DNA from: Combretum micranthum
Taxonomy: Eukaryota; Streptophyta; Magnoliopsida; Myrtales; Combretaceae
Length of the DNA stretch: 64,000 nt
Assembly: GCA_024138025.1 (NCBI GenBank)
Contig: JAMXBD010000013.1
Span: forward strand, 496,001-560,000
Direction: 5' to 3'
Below the pieces are notes generated by a model that was not told where the DNA came from, did not search any database, and worked only from the letters and a program-made list of their open reading frames with translations. Position numbers and translations under genes: made by a program. Shown piece after piece: positions 1 through 13,138 of this stretch (position 1 is its first letter; each line of letters opens with the position of its first letter).

Positions 1-719
1 GGTTGATTTGCGGACTGGGAGATCTCGAGCGTTCAGCTTCCGGAGGAAAGACAGATCTTGACCGTCCGAATTAAAAGAAATTCTATATGGGTATGAGGAG
101 AGGATTAAAATATTTATTTAAATAAATCCTAAAATATACTATTGAAAAGTAAGGGCAAAGGATTAATATTTATTTTAAAAAATCACAAAATAAATCCTTA
201 AAAAAAATCCACAAATATCGTGAAAAAGGTAAAAAAAAATCTAACAAATCACCTTAATGACAGCATCTTGATTAAAATCTTACAAAAAAAGTGGTATAAA
301 AACCAGCATAAAACAAAGCCCATAAAACATTTGCAAGAAAAAGGAAACAATTCACTCTTACGATCCTAACAACACTACTTAATTGACCTTAACATGACGT
401 TAGATCCTAAGTCTCCTACTGCTCTGCTTCGATCAATTTGGATGAAGTTGGGGGAATGTTGCTCGGCACTCCATCAAAAGGCCTAGTCACATCAGCTATC
501 ATTTCATCGCCTTGAGTCACAAGAACTGCTTCCTCGTGAACACTAATGGTTGTGACTTGATGCTTAGGAAAGCCAACCAGTATCTGTGGAGATAGCACAA
601 TCACAAGGGGTTGCTCACCTTTGCCTAAGGGCATAAGTCGAACCTTAGTGGAGTAGTCCCATCACCATCTCCCTTATCCTGGTCAACAGGATTGGATGAA
701 CAACCAAGCTCTCCGGCTA
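1..719. other. Unassigned left edge
   Basis: The sequence is AT-rich except for the first 60 bases. A 72-codon minus-strand open frame (416-634) resembles nothing I recognise and has no supporting signals. Probably transposon debris. Confidence 0.3.
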
Positions 720-1900
720 GTGTACTTATTTTCGACCAAGTTTTAAATTATTAATTCCTAAGATTTGGTCAGTGCTAGGCAAATATATCTATCATATATA
801 CTATAGGAACAAAATATGGAGTTGTATTCCTCGGGATTCCCGATAAGTATTATTACTCTCCTTCTTGATTATTATCTAGCAAATTAAAAATTGAATTAGG
901 CAAATACAATAAATCAACTAAATTGGTTAATATCTACAACTAAAATTGCTAACATAATCATCAAGTTAATATTCTTCCAATAAAAAATAAACACATTGGA
1001 CTTGCTTCACCGATGAATCAACATGCACTACAACATCTAATACATTGTTAAGTCTTTCCTAACTGCGGGATTTCATCATTTAGGTCAATGTCTTTCTTAA
1101 TACTACTGGCCCCTAATCCTAGCCTTATCAATTGGAATCTCTTACTAGTCAACAGCCGACCAAAATTACATTAGAAACATGAAACGAATGTAAATTTCAT
1201 TTATATATATAAAAGGTTTCACCACCTATCTTAGGAACATAGCAACCTCTCGACATAGCCTAGATCTATTACATGGGAAGATTTCTCAATTGCATCCCAT
1301 AAAAATCTTATTTAATTCTAAGTTGTGCACTACCTATAATTAGAATGCTTTAATGCTCTGTGGAGATTTGTGAAATCAACAACAATTGACAATCAATCCA
1401 TATACATACATGATAATCATGGTTTCACAAGTCCTAACTACGACCCATGCATGGTGCAAATATACAATTCAACATAACATAAGAAAAGACTAGAGGAATG
1501 GAACATAGAAACAACCCTTATTGATGAAAAAGGCTTGACAATCTTGATACTATGTTTGATACAATGATCATGAATAGATAGGCTGACGCTATTGTCTCTC
1601 CCAATACAATATCTACTTGAGACTCTCTTTAGAATTCCAAAGATTAGTGATACAAGTGGTGAATCTCTTCATGTATTCGTGAATGATCCTTTGCAATGTT
1701 TGGAGAACTATTTATATAATTCCTCCGTTGAGTATGTCTATTTAGTGAGGAAATGTATCAATTGGCCTTTGTCTCCCTTCAAGAAGATACTTGAATATGA
1801 ATTAGAGTGAAAATATTCAATAAATAACTGCCATCACAGCACGTTGTCTTCTTCGATCCCACTATCCAAGGTAGATCACGGCCATGATACTACCCGTTAT
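720..1900 (-). mobile_element. LTR-like fragment related to the gypsy-type LTRs at 1964 and 6358
   Basis: Around 770-850 the text 'gctaggcaaatatatctatc', followed by an ATAG-rich stretch and 'ctcgggattc', follows the same order as 'gctaggcaagtgtacctatc' at 6410 and 'ctcttaaggc..' equivalents at 2030. The rest aligns only loosely. It is either an older LTR of the same family or a fragment of one; limits are approximate. Confidence 0.35.
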
Positions 1901-1963
1901 CTCCTTAGATCACGAAAGAAAGCCATCATAACATCTGTAGCTGACTAATAAGAGCATATCAGT

Positions 1964-3383
1964 TGTATCAAATAATAAATAATAAAACCTAATAGAAATC
2001 CCACGACAAGCTCTAAGGCAGTATACCTATCGATTGCATAATAAAATTACTACAGGTGTCGTCCTTTAGGATCTAGATATCAAGTATTAGTATTACTGTT
2101 TCTCTACTATTTAACCTAATAATTGAGATGATATTATAACTACTATTATCTAACTAATAACCCTAATAGTTGATTTTGTGCCTTCTTAAAATAATACAAT
2201 CACAAACAATACCCCTTTTTCTTGATCCACCTTAAACCCTAATTTCTTATAATAAAAGATTGATTAACGGGTCGTTTATATGTTAAACTGCAGGAATTCA
2301 TAAATTCATCAACTTCTCTTTCGCTATAATTGAATTCTAACCCTACATGATTAATGGAAATGTCTTTTATCATTTGTTACATATAGAATTACATTATGGT
2401 TCAAGATTCCTACAAAGATTCAAACTTTATATAAAACTATTCAATATTTATGCAAAAAGTTAATGTAGTTTATGTCTAGATCTACATTTAAACATCTCTA
2501 TTCATGTTATATCTATTCTATTAGATGAAATCTCTTTCTGTTTGAAAGAAATTAATATGCAACCAATCATGGCTACAAATGAATCACAAAAACAGTAAAG
2601 AATGCATGAATAAACTCAAGAACAAAAACTTTCATTAATCAACATAGATTTAGCACATAGATATAGGGTTTCACAAGACTCAGGGTAAAGAAAATCTACT
2701 TCTCCATGGATTTTACAATCATAACATTAAATCTAGAAGCAGAGAATGTAAACATAATGTAAAATAACTCCCTTAAACAAAGTTTTGTGATCTGCAATGA
2801 AGCCCTAGCACTTCTCGTCTTAAAGCTCGTAATTTTCTCTGTAAGGTTTCTAAGAATAATGATATAATATCAAAAAGATGAGTTAAGGGCGCTTTTTATA
2901 GAAAAGGGCCAATGTCAGTTTTACACGGGCATCCTACATGGCCTATGTTCGAAGCTTGCGTTGGATGTAAACTGGTGAAATTCGTTAAATCTAGGGCTGC
3001 ACGACTACAAACACAACTCATGTAGACAAGCTGTGTACTTTCAAAATCAGTTCTGGTCTTTTTCCATCCTCTATAAGAGCATTCTACATGGCGTATGTAG
3101 CTTTCTTATGTACTTTGAAATTGCTTGCTGGTCAGTTTTTGCCTACTATACCAGTATTATACACAACTTGTGCAGAAATTGTCATTTTCCATTGGCTTAT
3201 TTCTCCATTAAAATCTTCTTTCTTAACTCATCCAAAAGTCTTCATTAAGCTCAATATCTTCCTTTATCCCTAAAATTGGCGTTTTAACCTAGGTAAGTAT
3301 CATTTTCCTTAATAATTTACATAAAACCCAAATAACGTAATATAAAAACAATGTGAGTAATAAATGTCTTTAAACACTTATCA
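1964..3383 (-). repeat. LTR (3' LTR in element orientation)
   Basis: It aligns along its length with 6358-7750. Shared landmarks are 'ataccc..tt..atccaccttaaaccctaat', 'ttgattaacgggtcgtttat', 'gggtttcacaagactcaggg', 'tctagaagcagagaatg' and the end 'ctttaaacacttatca'. A minus-strand TATA-like motif is present at about 2895. Confidence 0.6.
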
Positions 3384-6357
3384 CTGACCTTAACAAAACT
3401 CTACAATACAGTCCCCTGTTGGCTATGGTCGTGATGAAGGCTGTTATCTTCTCGATAGCCTTCTTCTCTCTCTCAAATAACGCCCATATCAGGCTTCTCC
3501 TATGCAATCAAAGAAGACCACCACCTTGGTAATGGTCATGATATAGGTTGTTATCTCTGTTGTGAATTCTTTCTCTTCTCCAAATAATGACCGTACCACA
3601 TGTGGTTGCAAGGTCTAAGAAGATCACCGTCGAGGTTATGCCTGCATTAATGCCCGTGATCTTCTCTGTGGTCTAATTTATCTTCTTTTATCCATTGCCA
3701 AACCCGTTATAAGTCCTCTATAACACATCAAAGACGATCACCGTCCTTGTAATGGGCATGATCATGTCTGGGAGATATTATCCACTTCAATTTTTACTCA
3801 ATTCAATCCAAATGTCGATGTTTAATCTTTTTAAACCTAAAACGAATATATTTTCAAATTAAGCACCAATTCTCTTAAATTAAGCATGATTTAAAGCACA
3901 ATCAACCATAATTTATCCCAAATCAGTATGGCAAATTGCCCCTGTCACCAGCACTTAGCTCGACAGCACCTTCTACCTGACCATGATCTTCTCTTCCTTC
4001 TGCATCGGATTCCTCTAGATATTGAGACAAATCTTCCCAGTTAAGTATGACATAAAAGCTCTTTTTGTGAACCTCACGAACAAAGCTTCCTATAGCCTGT
4101 TGCATGTAAGGTACTCTCCCTCTTCCTCCTAGTCATCACTGGTAAAGTATACATCCAACTGTACACACTTAGCCTTCAAAGGGATCGATATCCCATAATC
4201 CAATATGGCACTTTCCTCCTTTAAAGCCTTATTTTTCATCGGCCAAACTTTCGACCTCCGACTCAACCCTACCTACCGCTTCCTTTAACTCGTGGATTTA
4301 GCACATTAAGGCCATCTCTTCTTCATGGGTGCTTTCACTAGCCCTTTGCAACTCATATTATGAATCCTCTAAAGGCCTTCAAATTTTATGGTCTCCAAAG
4401 AAAGCCCTCAATTGTACATGTGAAGTTGATGCTTTTCCTCGTTTACCTTAGCTTTTTCGACCTTCAATGCTTCCTATAAAAGCTTCTACCTTCTTCTTCA
4501 ATGTAGTAGCCTTTTCTTCCGTAGTATGCTTCTCCTGTAGATTGTAAGAGACTATGTTATCCATGGCTTTCAACTTTTACTATAAGAGGGCAAAATCACA
4601 TGTATTTGGGTCTAATATTCCAAAAAGATGTCGCATTTATAAAGACAAAAACCAAGTAAGGCACAGGATGGACCTACCTCAGCAGCCATCTTAATTTGGT
4701 TTGCCACTTTGACCTTTAACTTACCCAGCTCCCATCGCATGTCCCTATCTTCATCCACAATTTAGTTCACTAGCTTTAATAGCTCGTTGCAAAAATACTA
4801 ATTTTTAAGGGATTTTCACGTGGATGAAAAGTCAACATGAACAAGGGGAAATCACTTACTACAAACAATGTCTATAAAGGACATCCTTTTGGGATGGCTC
4901 TCTGAGAGGGAACCACTACCTCTCTCCCCAAAATGATCTTGCCACCCCCTGACCTGGGCTACCTAACTCCAAACCCATAGGATCATCAGGCCTCTTGTAA
5001 AAGTGCAAGCAATCACTTGCCCCACTGGCATGATCTCAACTCTTCAAAGCCTTTGTACTAACTGAAATGCAAAATGCATGGGAGATGATACCTCAAGAGT
5101 CTGATTGTCCTTCACTTGACGCCTCTTCAAGGGAACCCAAATGTTAGCTGACTCGGTCTCTTTAGGAGCCTTCCTTTTTTAGGCAGTAACGCTATCAAGA
5201 TCCACTGACTTGGCCCATGCCCTAGGCCTGGGCTCTCTTGCTCTCTAATCCATACGCTGTAAAAACCATGCTTATAAGTTTTACTCTTGCCTAACCTACC
5301 TTTATAAAGCGTCTATAAGATTACATGTTGGCGTCTTTTTCATCAAGACCACTTATAAGAAAACAAGCATATCAATCTAGTGAATCAGGCAAATCGAAGT
5401 CTAGTGGGACCAACATTGGGTGTACTCCAACAAGTCCCTCCTAAACACACAGGTTTTTAACCTTAAAACCCCTTCGAAAAACCACTCTGATAAAGATAAT
5501 GATGGCTAAGATGTACTTTTGGCATCTATTTCCTCTCTTCAAAATAAGCCAAAGGGACGAAGCAAGGACCTTACTTCAAGGAATACTTTACCACTTTTAT
5601 AGCATAAGAGAAGTAAAGCTTATTTTGGAGTTCCATGCTTTTGGTGGCAGTTTCCTCATCATTTAGACTTAACTTCGGTTGATCATACAACTTAAGGTAA
5701 ATTAACCCAATGGGTCACAAATATAGGCTCTCGATCGAGCCTACTGATAAAAAAGTGGTCCTACCATTTCTTTACATAAGACTCTAGGCCAACAAATAAG
5801 GTCATCTCATTCTTCTGTTGGAGACCGACCCGCTAGCCTTCCTATCTTTAGAGAGTAAAGAAATGTTGCACTAACTAAAGAATGGGTCTTTGACATAAAC
5901 TAATGTAGAGCACCTCAAAAGCGACCAACAACTACGACGAGTTTGGCATTAGTTGATTATGACTTAAGTAAAGTGCATTAAGTACTCCTATTGAAATTTC
6001 GACATCGAAAAACATAACCCAAATGCTAAGCACTTTATGTACACACAAAATCTTTTTCCGTACACCAATGAGACACAGTTCATCTTCACATGACACAATA
6101 ATAACATCACCTAATGTCCTCTCAAAGTATTGATGCCTTACCTTTACAGATCCTTCTCTAAAATACTAATACTACTTTCACATGATTATGTCTTTTCATA
6201 GTGTTGCTCTGAAAAGAAACACAAAAGACATCCCCGAGATGCCTTCCCTCAATATGCTTTACAGGATAAACATCCCTTTGTTGAGATAAATTCTTTATTT
6301 ATCATACAAAGACTTGAAGTAATAATCCAAAGGGATTTTATACTAATGCGCTCCCAT
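3384..6357 (-). pseudogene. Internal region: broken coiled-coil / gypsy-type transposon ORF
   Basis: Minus-strand translation gives discontinuous protein-like pieces. A segment around 5830-5640 resembles the N-terminal domain of putative gypsy-type transposon proteins. Glu/Lys-rich coiled-coil text lies between about 4500 and 4200. The longest remnant (3923-4105, 60 codons) contains SFVREVHKKSFYVILNWEDL. Several stops and shifts break it. The domain call is tentative (PF04195-like by feel); reverse transcriptase or integrase motifs were not seen. Confidence 0.35.
3424..3770. repeat. Degenerate tandem repeat of about 100-130 bp, three to four units
   Basis: The phrases 'agaagaccaccaccttggta', 'agaagatcaccgtcgaggtt' and 'agacgatcaccgtccttgta', each followed by a 'gg(g)catgat'-like end, recur near 3505, 3615 and 3730, with a partial unit at 3424. 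They lie next to the inner edge of the LTR. Confidence 0.5.
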
Positions 6358-7750
6358 TGATCGTATCAAATTATAAAATTTATAAACCAAACCAAATCTA
6401 ACAACTAAGCTAGGCAAGTGTACCTATCTAAAATAGTATAGAAATACAAAAATGGGTATTATCTCCAAAGATCTAAGGAGCAAGTACTAATGTTGCCTTT
6501 TCTCTACTTAACTTAAATCTTGGTATGAGATTAACAGTGTAAATTACTAATTAATATTTCAGCAAGCTAAAGAGTTAAATATGAGTGCTTTCTTAAAAAT
6601 TATTCAATCACAAAATATACCCTTAATCTTTATCCATCATAAACCTTAATTTTCTTATAATAATGGATTAATTAACGAGTTGTTTATGCTTTGTACTGCA
6701 TGAATTCTCAATTAAACTAATTACTCATCGATTTAATTAATTCCTAACCTTACATGAGATGGTGGGGACCTCTCCCCCACTAACGCTATACAAGATTGCA
6801 TTAACATTCATAATTCACAAATAAAGATTTAATCTTTGTGCAGAATCAAAGTTTTCTATCTCTAGATGAAATATGAAATCTCTCTATTCACGAGGATCTA
6901 TCTTATTAAAAGAAACCTTTTTCTATCTAACAAGAATTATACATGTAATTAACTTGCATCACAAAACAATTAGTATACATGAATATATATAAAGGCATAA
7001 ACTTTCATTAATCAACATATTTAGCACATGGGTTTAGGGTTTTACAACACCTAGGGTAAAGAAATCTACTCTTCCATAGAATTTACAATCACAACACAAA
7101 ATCTAGAAGAATAGACAATGAACATGATGTAAAAGATAAAGCCCTTATAGATGCTTTGTGATTTATGATGATGTCCCTACACTTCTCCTTTTAAAGCTCG
7201 TTATTTCTCTCCAGGGTTTGGAAAAAATATGATCTAAAACTTGTTAAGTACGAAAACAAGATAGCTATTTATAGTTTTAGGATGAACACCGGGCTGCACA
7301 GCCATACTTAGGACAGGGCTAAAACTTCTTGTTTGAGCGACATCATAAAGTTATAACATACACAACCAGTCTACACGGTCGTGCAAAATGGAGGGCAGAA
7401 CTTAGTATGTCCGTTTTTGTATTTTTTTTATATTTTATTTTTTTTTGCTCTTTGAATTGTTCCTTTCCATCTTCCCTGACTGTGCTAAAGGGGGGCTAAA
7501 AATTAAAAGCTTATTGACTTGTTTCCTACTCTAGCATGGTAATGCATGTACAAAAATTTAGTTCTTGATCAGAACTTGTCAAATTTGCCTTGATTGCACT
7601 TGAATCATCATAGAATCTTCCAAATATGCTCCAAAAATCCTTAAATGAATATTTCACAAATAAGTATCCTCTTCTTCATCAATTCACGAGAAATATATAA
7701 CAAATATATCTAAATAAGCGCAAAGAATAAGGGTCTCTTGACACTTGTCA
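6358..7750 (-). repeat. LTR (5' LTR in element orientation)
   Basis: Partner of 1964-3383. It contains 'gctaggcaagtgtacctatc' at 6410 and ends 'ttgacacttgtca' at 7750. Divergence from its partner is visibly high with many indels, so the insertion is old. Confidence 0.6.
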
Positions 7751-9189
7751 TATACCAACCAACCTTTACCGCAACCTTATCACGAGCTATGGGAGTCGAG
7801 GTTGAGATTAATCGAGGGAGGTAGCCCTCCATGAGATGATACTATCGACTAGATCAGTAAGGTTTTGCGAAGAATTGCTACAACTCTTGTATGCCATTTT
7901 CGACGATAAGGGTTTTTTAAGAAGAATTGCAAAATGCAATAAGATACAATGGTATTTCGTTAACAGTATTCAAGAAAACTTTCCTACAATGATTGTAAAG
8001 AATACAATAGTGATCAATAAAGCCAAATTTATAGGTCACGATGATCCTTTAAATGACGTGGCAATTACGGATAATCTTTTCTATCACTAATTCCCAACTG
8101 TCAAATCAGAGCAGTATTAGCATCTAACAACTAAAAAACAAAAAAAAAGCAGAAATGCAAAAGATCACACCCTTGTCAGAATACGAGCACAATGTTAAAC
8201 CCTCGGTGATTACATAACATGTGGTTATGTGCTATATTCTCACCAAGATTTTAAAAGCCATGACTTCTCCAGCACATTTTAATGCAACAAAAAGCCATTC
8301 CACTCACTACCAAACATAATGCTTGAGATTCTTTGTTAGAAATACATGTACCTACTACTTCCGACCAAAAGGACTATAGCTGGCTTGAATTGCTCACTGG
8401 CTACTTTGGGAGGACAAGAATTCCCTTTGAAAAAGCCTATAGGTGGCAATCTTCCACCTGACTACTCTAAACATAAGGCAACAATGAAGTTTCCTAATGG
8501 AAAGCTATCATAATTTTCAACTAAAGGCCTGAACTTGTTGTGGTCAACCATCGACTAGACTCACTCCCCTCATCAGTTCCCAAACTAAGGGAATGGTGGG
8601 AGTAGAGCAAGTGTTAATGTTCAAATTTAAATTATAGGGCTCCCATAGCCATTTCGTTCCATTTCTTATATGAGTCAGTCCTTTAGGCCCAAGCTTGGCT
8701 TACTCTGATTGACTTAGATACCATTAAAGACACTAACTCCTTTGGTCAAGAAGCATACTATCCAATACCATAGATAACTAGTCTCGACCTATTACTTAAT
8801 GCACTCCTCCTAACCATTTGGGGTTAGCATGGAATGTAGGTTAATGGGCTTGCCCCACATTCGTGGTAAGTATCACCAACCGCACCCATGATCCCATTAC
8901 TTGTATAACCACTAGGAAGCAATCACTATAAAAAAACCCCATTCTATCACAAGAATGGCAATTTGGCCTTAAAATCTTATGTACTACTATTACTCGCACC
9001 TTCATAGACATACTTACTAACTTAAGCATTGAAGTAGCCTTGCTGGGCTAAACCTCGGTACACCATTAACACTGTTCTATTTTACAATGCTAACATACAT
9101 CCAACACGCGTGATCCCAGTCCAATGGCTATTCTTGCCCTATCAAATTCTAGCTAGCAATATTATCAATGTTTCAACTGGCTTAAAATA
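7751..9189. other. Intergenic stretch without recognised genes
   Basis: It holds short random open frames (the longest is 84 codons at 7836-8090, plus strand). That frame has no codon or motif support that I recognise, though the sequence is less AT-rich than its neighbours and could be transposon coding debris. Confidence 0.3.
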
Positions 9190-9432
9190 TAATAATAATT
9201 AACATTTTATAAAGCAAGTCAAATAAGGTATCCATAATTAACTAATAAGAAAAATTAGAAAATTTAATTGAAAAATAATCAAACAATTAATACCTTAAAT
9301 AAACTTTGTGAAATATTAATATCTTATTTAATTCACCTGGTGAAATGTTGATCGATCTTTTTAATTGTTCAAAATATTGATACCTTAAATGAACTTATCC
9401 TTAAATATTAATACCTTATAGTATAATTTACC
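9190..9432. repeat. Dispersed repeat, second copy at about 62860-63100
   Basis: 'aagtcaaataaggtatccat' plus the following 'aattaactaataagaaaaat' matches 'aagttaaataaggtctataa' and its continuation at 63005-63060 in the same orientation. The copy here ends at 'ataatttacc', exactly where broken HRD3A copy A begins. Confidence 0.5.
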
Positions 9433-10335
9433 ATTTTCACATCTCTCTACACTCGCTCCTTCGCACTCCTCTTTGCATAAGACAACCTCAAAGACTTAAC
9501 CAACACCTCTCCAGTGAAGTGGTAGACTCCTACGATTCATCTCTTCACTTATCCAAGTTTAGTGGTTTTGTCAATTTATTCTTTAAACTAGACCACAAAC
9601 TTGATTTCCATTCTCAACACCAAAACTATGATTGCAAAGATGACTCAGCCTTTCTATGCTCTATATACAATTCCTCGAAAAGGACATGGTTGATGTTGTC
9701 AGCGAAGGCGATGTTAGAGTGGTAGGAGAGGTGATCAAGTGGACCAGAGTTGGTATAAAGGGTAGGGATCCAAATCTAATGCTAGTATCAGGGCTTTTTT
9801 TTTTTTTTTTCTGGAATGGGGATATCGAGAAAGAGGAAGAAAGGGAAGGCATTTTTCAATCATGGGTAAATGTCACATTTGATACCTAAACTTAACTAAT
9901 TCACGTGATTAAACACTAAAGTTTAAAAGTATCAAATTACTATCTATAAACTTTTCAAGTTCATTGATAGTACCTATAAGAGGTACTTAATTATGAAAAT
10001 AAATAAAGCTCAACTAGTTAATTGTAAAATTCGGCAAAGTTTAGATAGATGATTGCAAAAATGGGCAAAATTTAGGTAGAAATTGACATATTTAAACTTC
10101 AACTAGTTAATTGAGTAAATTGGTAAATTTTTGGTACCAAATGCAACATTCACTCTAAAACCATTAAATTGCATGAAAAGCGATAATTTGCAATTGAAAT
10201 TAACAATGGTTACATGTATTTGTGCTGAGAAGTTAGTATCTAAGTGATTTTTCTATATCTATATCCATTTTATGGTTCTTCATTAAACTCCAAAATTAAT
10301 GTAGAGTGGAAGTTACTGGATTGTGCTTGCATGTA
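9433..10335 (+). pseudogene. Broken copy A of HRD3A exon 1 and the start of intron 1
   Basis: It aligns with 35590-36190: 'ttttcacatctctctacact' at the left, 'gacaacctcaaagacttaac', the Val-Asp-Ser-rich segment, 'gttgatgttgtcagcgaagg', 'gaaagaggaagaaagggaag' and 'gcgataatttgcaattgaaa', then intron-1 sequence to about 10335. It has frame breaks, a poly-T insertion at about 9795, and a MITE (9864-10155) inserted between codons corresponding to Asn-His and Tyr-Phe. It lacks promoter and signal-peptide start and cannot encode a product. Confidence 0.85.
9864..10155. mobile_element. MITE inserted in HRD3A pseudo-exon A (292 bp)
   Basis: The left end GGGTAAATGTCACATTTGATACC mirrors the right end, read in reverse as GAGTGAATGTTGCATTTGGTACC. 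Flanks 'caatcat' and 'aaaccat' look like a degraded target duplication of the host site 'gaatcatt' in HRD3A. Related ends are seen at 43315-43763 and 44468-45176. Confidence 0.65.
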
Positions 10336-12370
10336 TAGATTAGACTCTTTATATTAACGCAACAAATTTTATTCACTAATAGAGTCCTATATGACATGGC
10401 AAATGATTTTTCAATATACATCAAAGTTTCAAGTTGTTAAGGAAATGACGATATAAATATTTTAAATTATTAAGCAAAGAGGTTTGTGTAATAAGTAGGG
10501 TTAGATAAACACAACAAAGATCCCTTATTTGCATCATTTTATATACCATTAATTCTTTTTCTTTTAATATTTTAAAACATCAATCTATTATTTAACTTAC
10601 TTTGTAAAACTTTGATCCCCCTTTCTTTTAACTACTCAAAACATTTTTGTCTTGTTTTAACTTATCCCAGATATCGATGTCTTTTGATGCAATTTACCAC
10701 AAAAACTATAATAATAAGCATCAAATTTGAGCATGCATTCAAAGAGCTTAAACGAATGAAGAGAAAACTCAAAAGAAAAAAAATCAAACTATTGCTTATT
10801 TCCATCAATTTTTCTTAGGCAATATAGATGACTCATGAGTGGAGGGCATTTTCATGTTAAAGTTTAATACATTATTAAGAAAGAATAGCCCATCACTAAG
10901 GGCATAGATTCTAATGACCAAGTTTTGACATAATAAATGTTAGGCCCAATATGTAAAAATTGGTGACATAAAAAATTTCCTTGCTTAAGGAAGGGCATCT
11001 TTCAATTGGAAATTTATGACGACAAGAGGTAAATCTAATTCTAAACTCTTACCCTAAACAAACATGAGAATTGGGCAACAATCAAATATAAAGGTTGATT
11101 CCCTATAAGGTGTCTATATTACATGTAATACTTTAGTTAGAATAATTATAGACATTTATTCAGTTACCCTAAACACTAGGGAAAATGGAAGCTTAGGGTA
11201 ATCAAATAGGACAAAAAGGATAATAATTATTGACATTGATTCATGAGTGATAATTATGATAGATAAATTATTTTCCTTTAGGGATGAAGAGGAGCTTGTT
11301 TCCTAAAACCATACACATTTAGCTATATTTACTATTTTGGTTTAAAAAAAAGCTATATTTACTATTACCTCTTGGTTTCTAGCCTTTTTGAAGAAATGGC
11401 TTATGTGTGTAAGAGAGAGAGAGAGAGAGAGAGAGAGGGATTATAAGAGAGAGAGGAGAATGAAATCCTATTTATTATTAGAGAAATTCTACTATACCCA
11501 ATTGAATAACTAAAATAGTTAATATTTCAATTAATATATTTATTTTAACGGTTAGATGGTTGACTGGATGATCTCATCCATGGGAGCTTCTCAAGTTTGA
11601 TTTTTTCTATACAAATCAAGTTCAAAACTTTCAAATCCCATTAAGCTTTCTGAAGCTATTAAGACTTAAAATAGAATTAGAACAAAAAAAAAAAAAAACT
11701 TTGGCAATACTTGCAACTAAAAATTTAATTGAAACCAAAGTTAGGTTTTTTTTTCAAACACATTAAGATCAAATGCTAAAACCTTTTTCTTCAATCATAT
11801 TGAACCCAAAACATAAAGTTGCAAAAGGTTCACAAACTCATGAATTCTTCCTTTAATAGGTTTCTTTCATTAAAGAAAACTAGATTTATCCTAAGTGATA
11901 TTTACACATAAAACTGTGGCAAGCATACATTAGTTCTTCTTAGATTCTTTCTAAGATTGGATAATACTTAGTATTATCAATGTATATTATATTGAATATC
12001 GAGATTTTTTAACTATGATAGAAACAGTGCTGAATCCATCAAATTTCCACTCCTCATCAACTTTATATTTGCCTATAACAATATATTTAATATAGTAATA
12101 ATACCACGTATGTTCTATTATATAATACAATAAAGAGTAAAGAATAAAATAAAATGTAAAGAAAAAAAAATTGAAAAAAATTATGTCTTACTTAAAGTTA
12201 AGAGATCTTAAAAGATAATGAAAAATCTATCAAAGTTGTTAAAAAAATTTATTAACAAAATATAGAGAATTTCGAAATCACTTAAATAGAAAAAAATTAA
12301 TAATTAACAAAAAAATAAATAAGATAATAAAAAGTATTAAAAATAATTCCCTATTTCTTTCCAATCAATA
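10336..12370 (+). repeat. Duplicated spacer downstream of HRD3A pseudo-copy A
   Basis: Collinear with 29481-30950 plus 34555-35240. Landmarks are 'catcaaagtttcaagttgtt', 'agcatcaaatttgagcatgc', the 'aaaactcaaaagaaaaaaaa' tract, 'ggcccaatatgtaaaa', 'aagttgcaaaaggttcacaa' and 'gataatgaaaaatctatcaa'. It includes a (GA)n tract at 11411-11437 absent from the other copy. Confidence 0.75.
11411..11437. repeat. (GA)n microsatellite
   Basis: Perfect GA dinucleotide run of about 13 units, followed by a second short GA patch at 11448-11455. Confidence 0.9.
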
Positions 12371-13133
12371 ATTTTTTTTAATATTTACTAGCAGATGATG
12401 CACCCGTGTTGCATGTGTATAGTAAAATTTTAATAGGAAAAAAAATTATATAACCAAAAGAGGAAAGTATATCTATAATAAGAATTGACCACAATTTCTA
12501 CATTTTTTAATTAAATATATTATATTAATCACCAATTTGATTGCACATGTATTTGTATAATGCTCAAATAACATTTTTATATTCCACTTATTATAGCTAT
12601 TATTTAATTTTTTAAAATAATATTTAGATTATAAGTTCATTTTTTGTTTTCTTATTAATAATATATACAACTAAAATTATTTTAAAGAGGTGAAACACTA
12701 CACCTTTCTATCTTTTATGTATATTATATAATATATATATATATAAGTCAATTAACCAGTAAAGATACAGGGGTGAAAAAAAAAAAAGAAAGTATAAGGG
12801 TACAAAGAAATTTGCACTTTGAAAAGATACACTAAAAATCCACACATGAAAGTAGCTAAGAATTAGAAAATAAACAACTAATGGGAACACACCAAACTGC
12901 ATATCAAAAGATCATTAATTGACATGAATATTTCACATGTTAGAACATTCATATGACTACAATGGACATTGACCCACTCGCATTGCTATTTCTTTTCACA
13001 TTTTAAACACCCTTACATATAAAAGTATCCATAAATCAAACTACAAATCACAATCATACTCAAGGCAAACAAAATTGACAAAGTGAAATGGCAACCAAAA
13101 AAAAAAGAAAAGAGACTGTCATTGGTGAAGATG
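12371..13133. other. AT-rich gap without a gene
   Basis: It contains an AT run at 12729-12746 and poly-A tracts. A 64-codon minus-strand frame here is low-complexity Phe/Leu/Tyr text and is not credible as a gene. Confidence 0.4.
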
Positions 13134-13138
13134 GAGAC

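Larger units (their letters stand above)
1964..7750 (-). mobile_element. Decayed gypsy-type LTR retrotransposon, minus strand
   Basis: Two homologous but strongly diverged blocks, about 1964-3383 and 6358-7750, lie in direct orientation about 3 kb apart. On the minus strand they begin TGATAAGTGTTTAAAGAC and TGACAAGTGTCAAGAGAC and end ...GATACA/GATCA, as LTRs do. The internal part has only broken minus-strand reading frames. I could not find a matching target duplication, as expected for an old copy. The 'gcaagtgtacctatc' signature resembles LTRs of the Tat/Athila side of Ty3-gypsy; the lineage is an inference. Confidence 0.6.

Noticed and set aside
416..634. 72-codon minus-strand frame
   Set aside because: Plausible amino-acid composition but no recognisable family or gene structure; left unassigned.
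7836..8090. 84-codon plus-strand frame
   Set aside because: No recognised family, no neighbouring exons and no promoter signs; chance or transposon debris.
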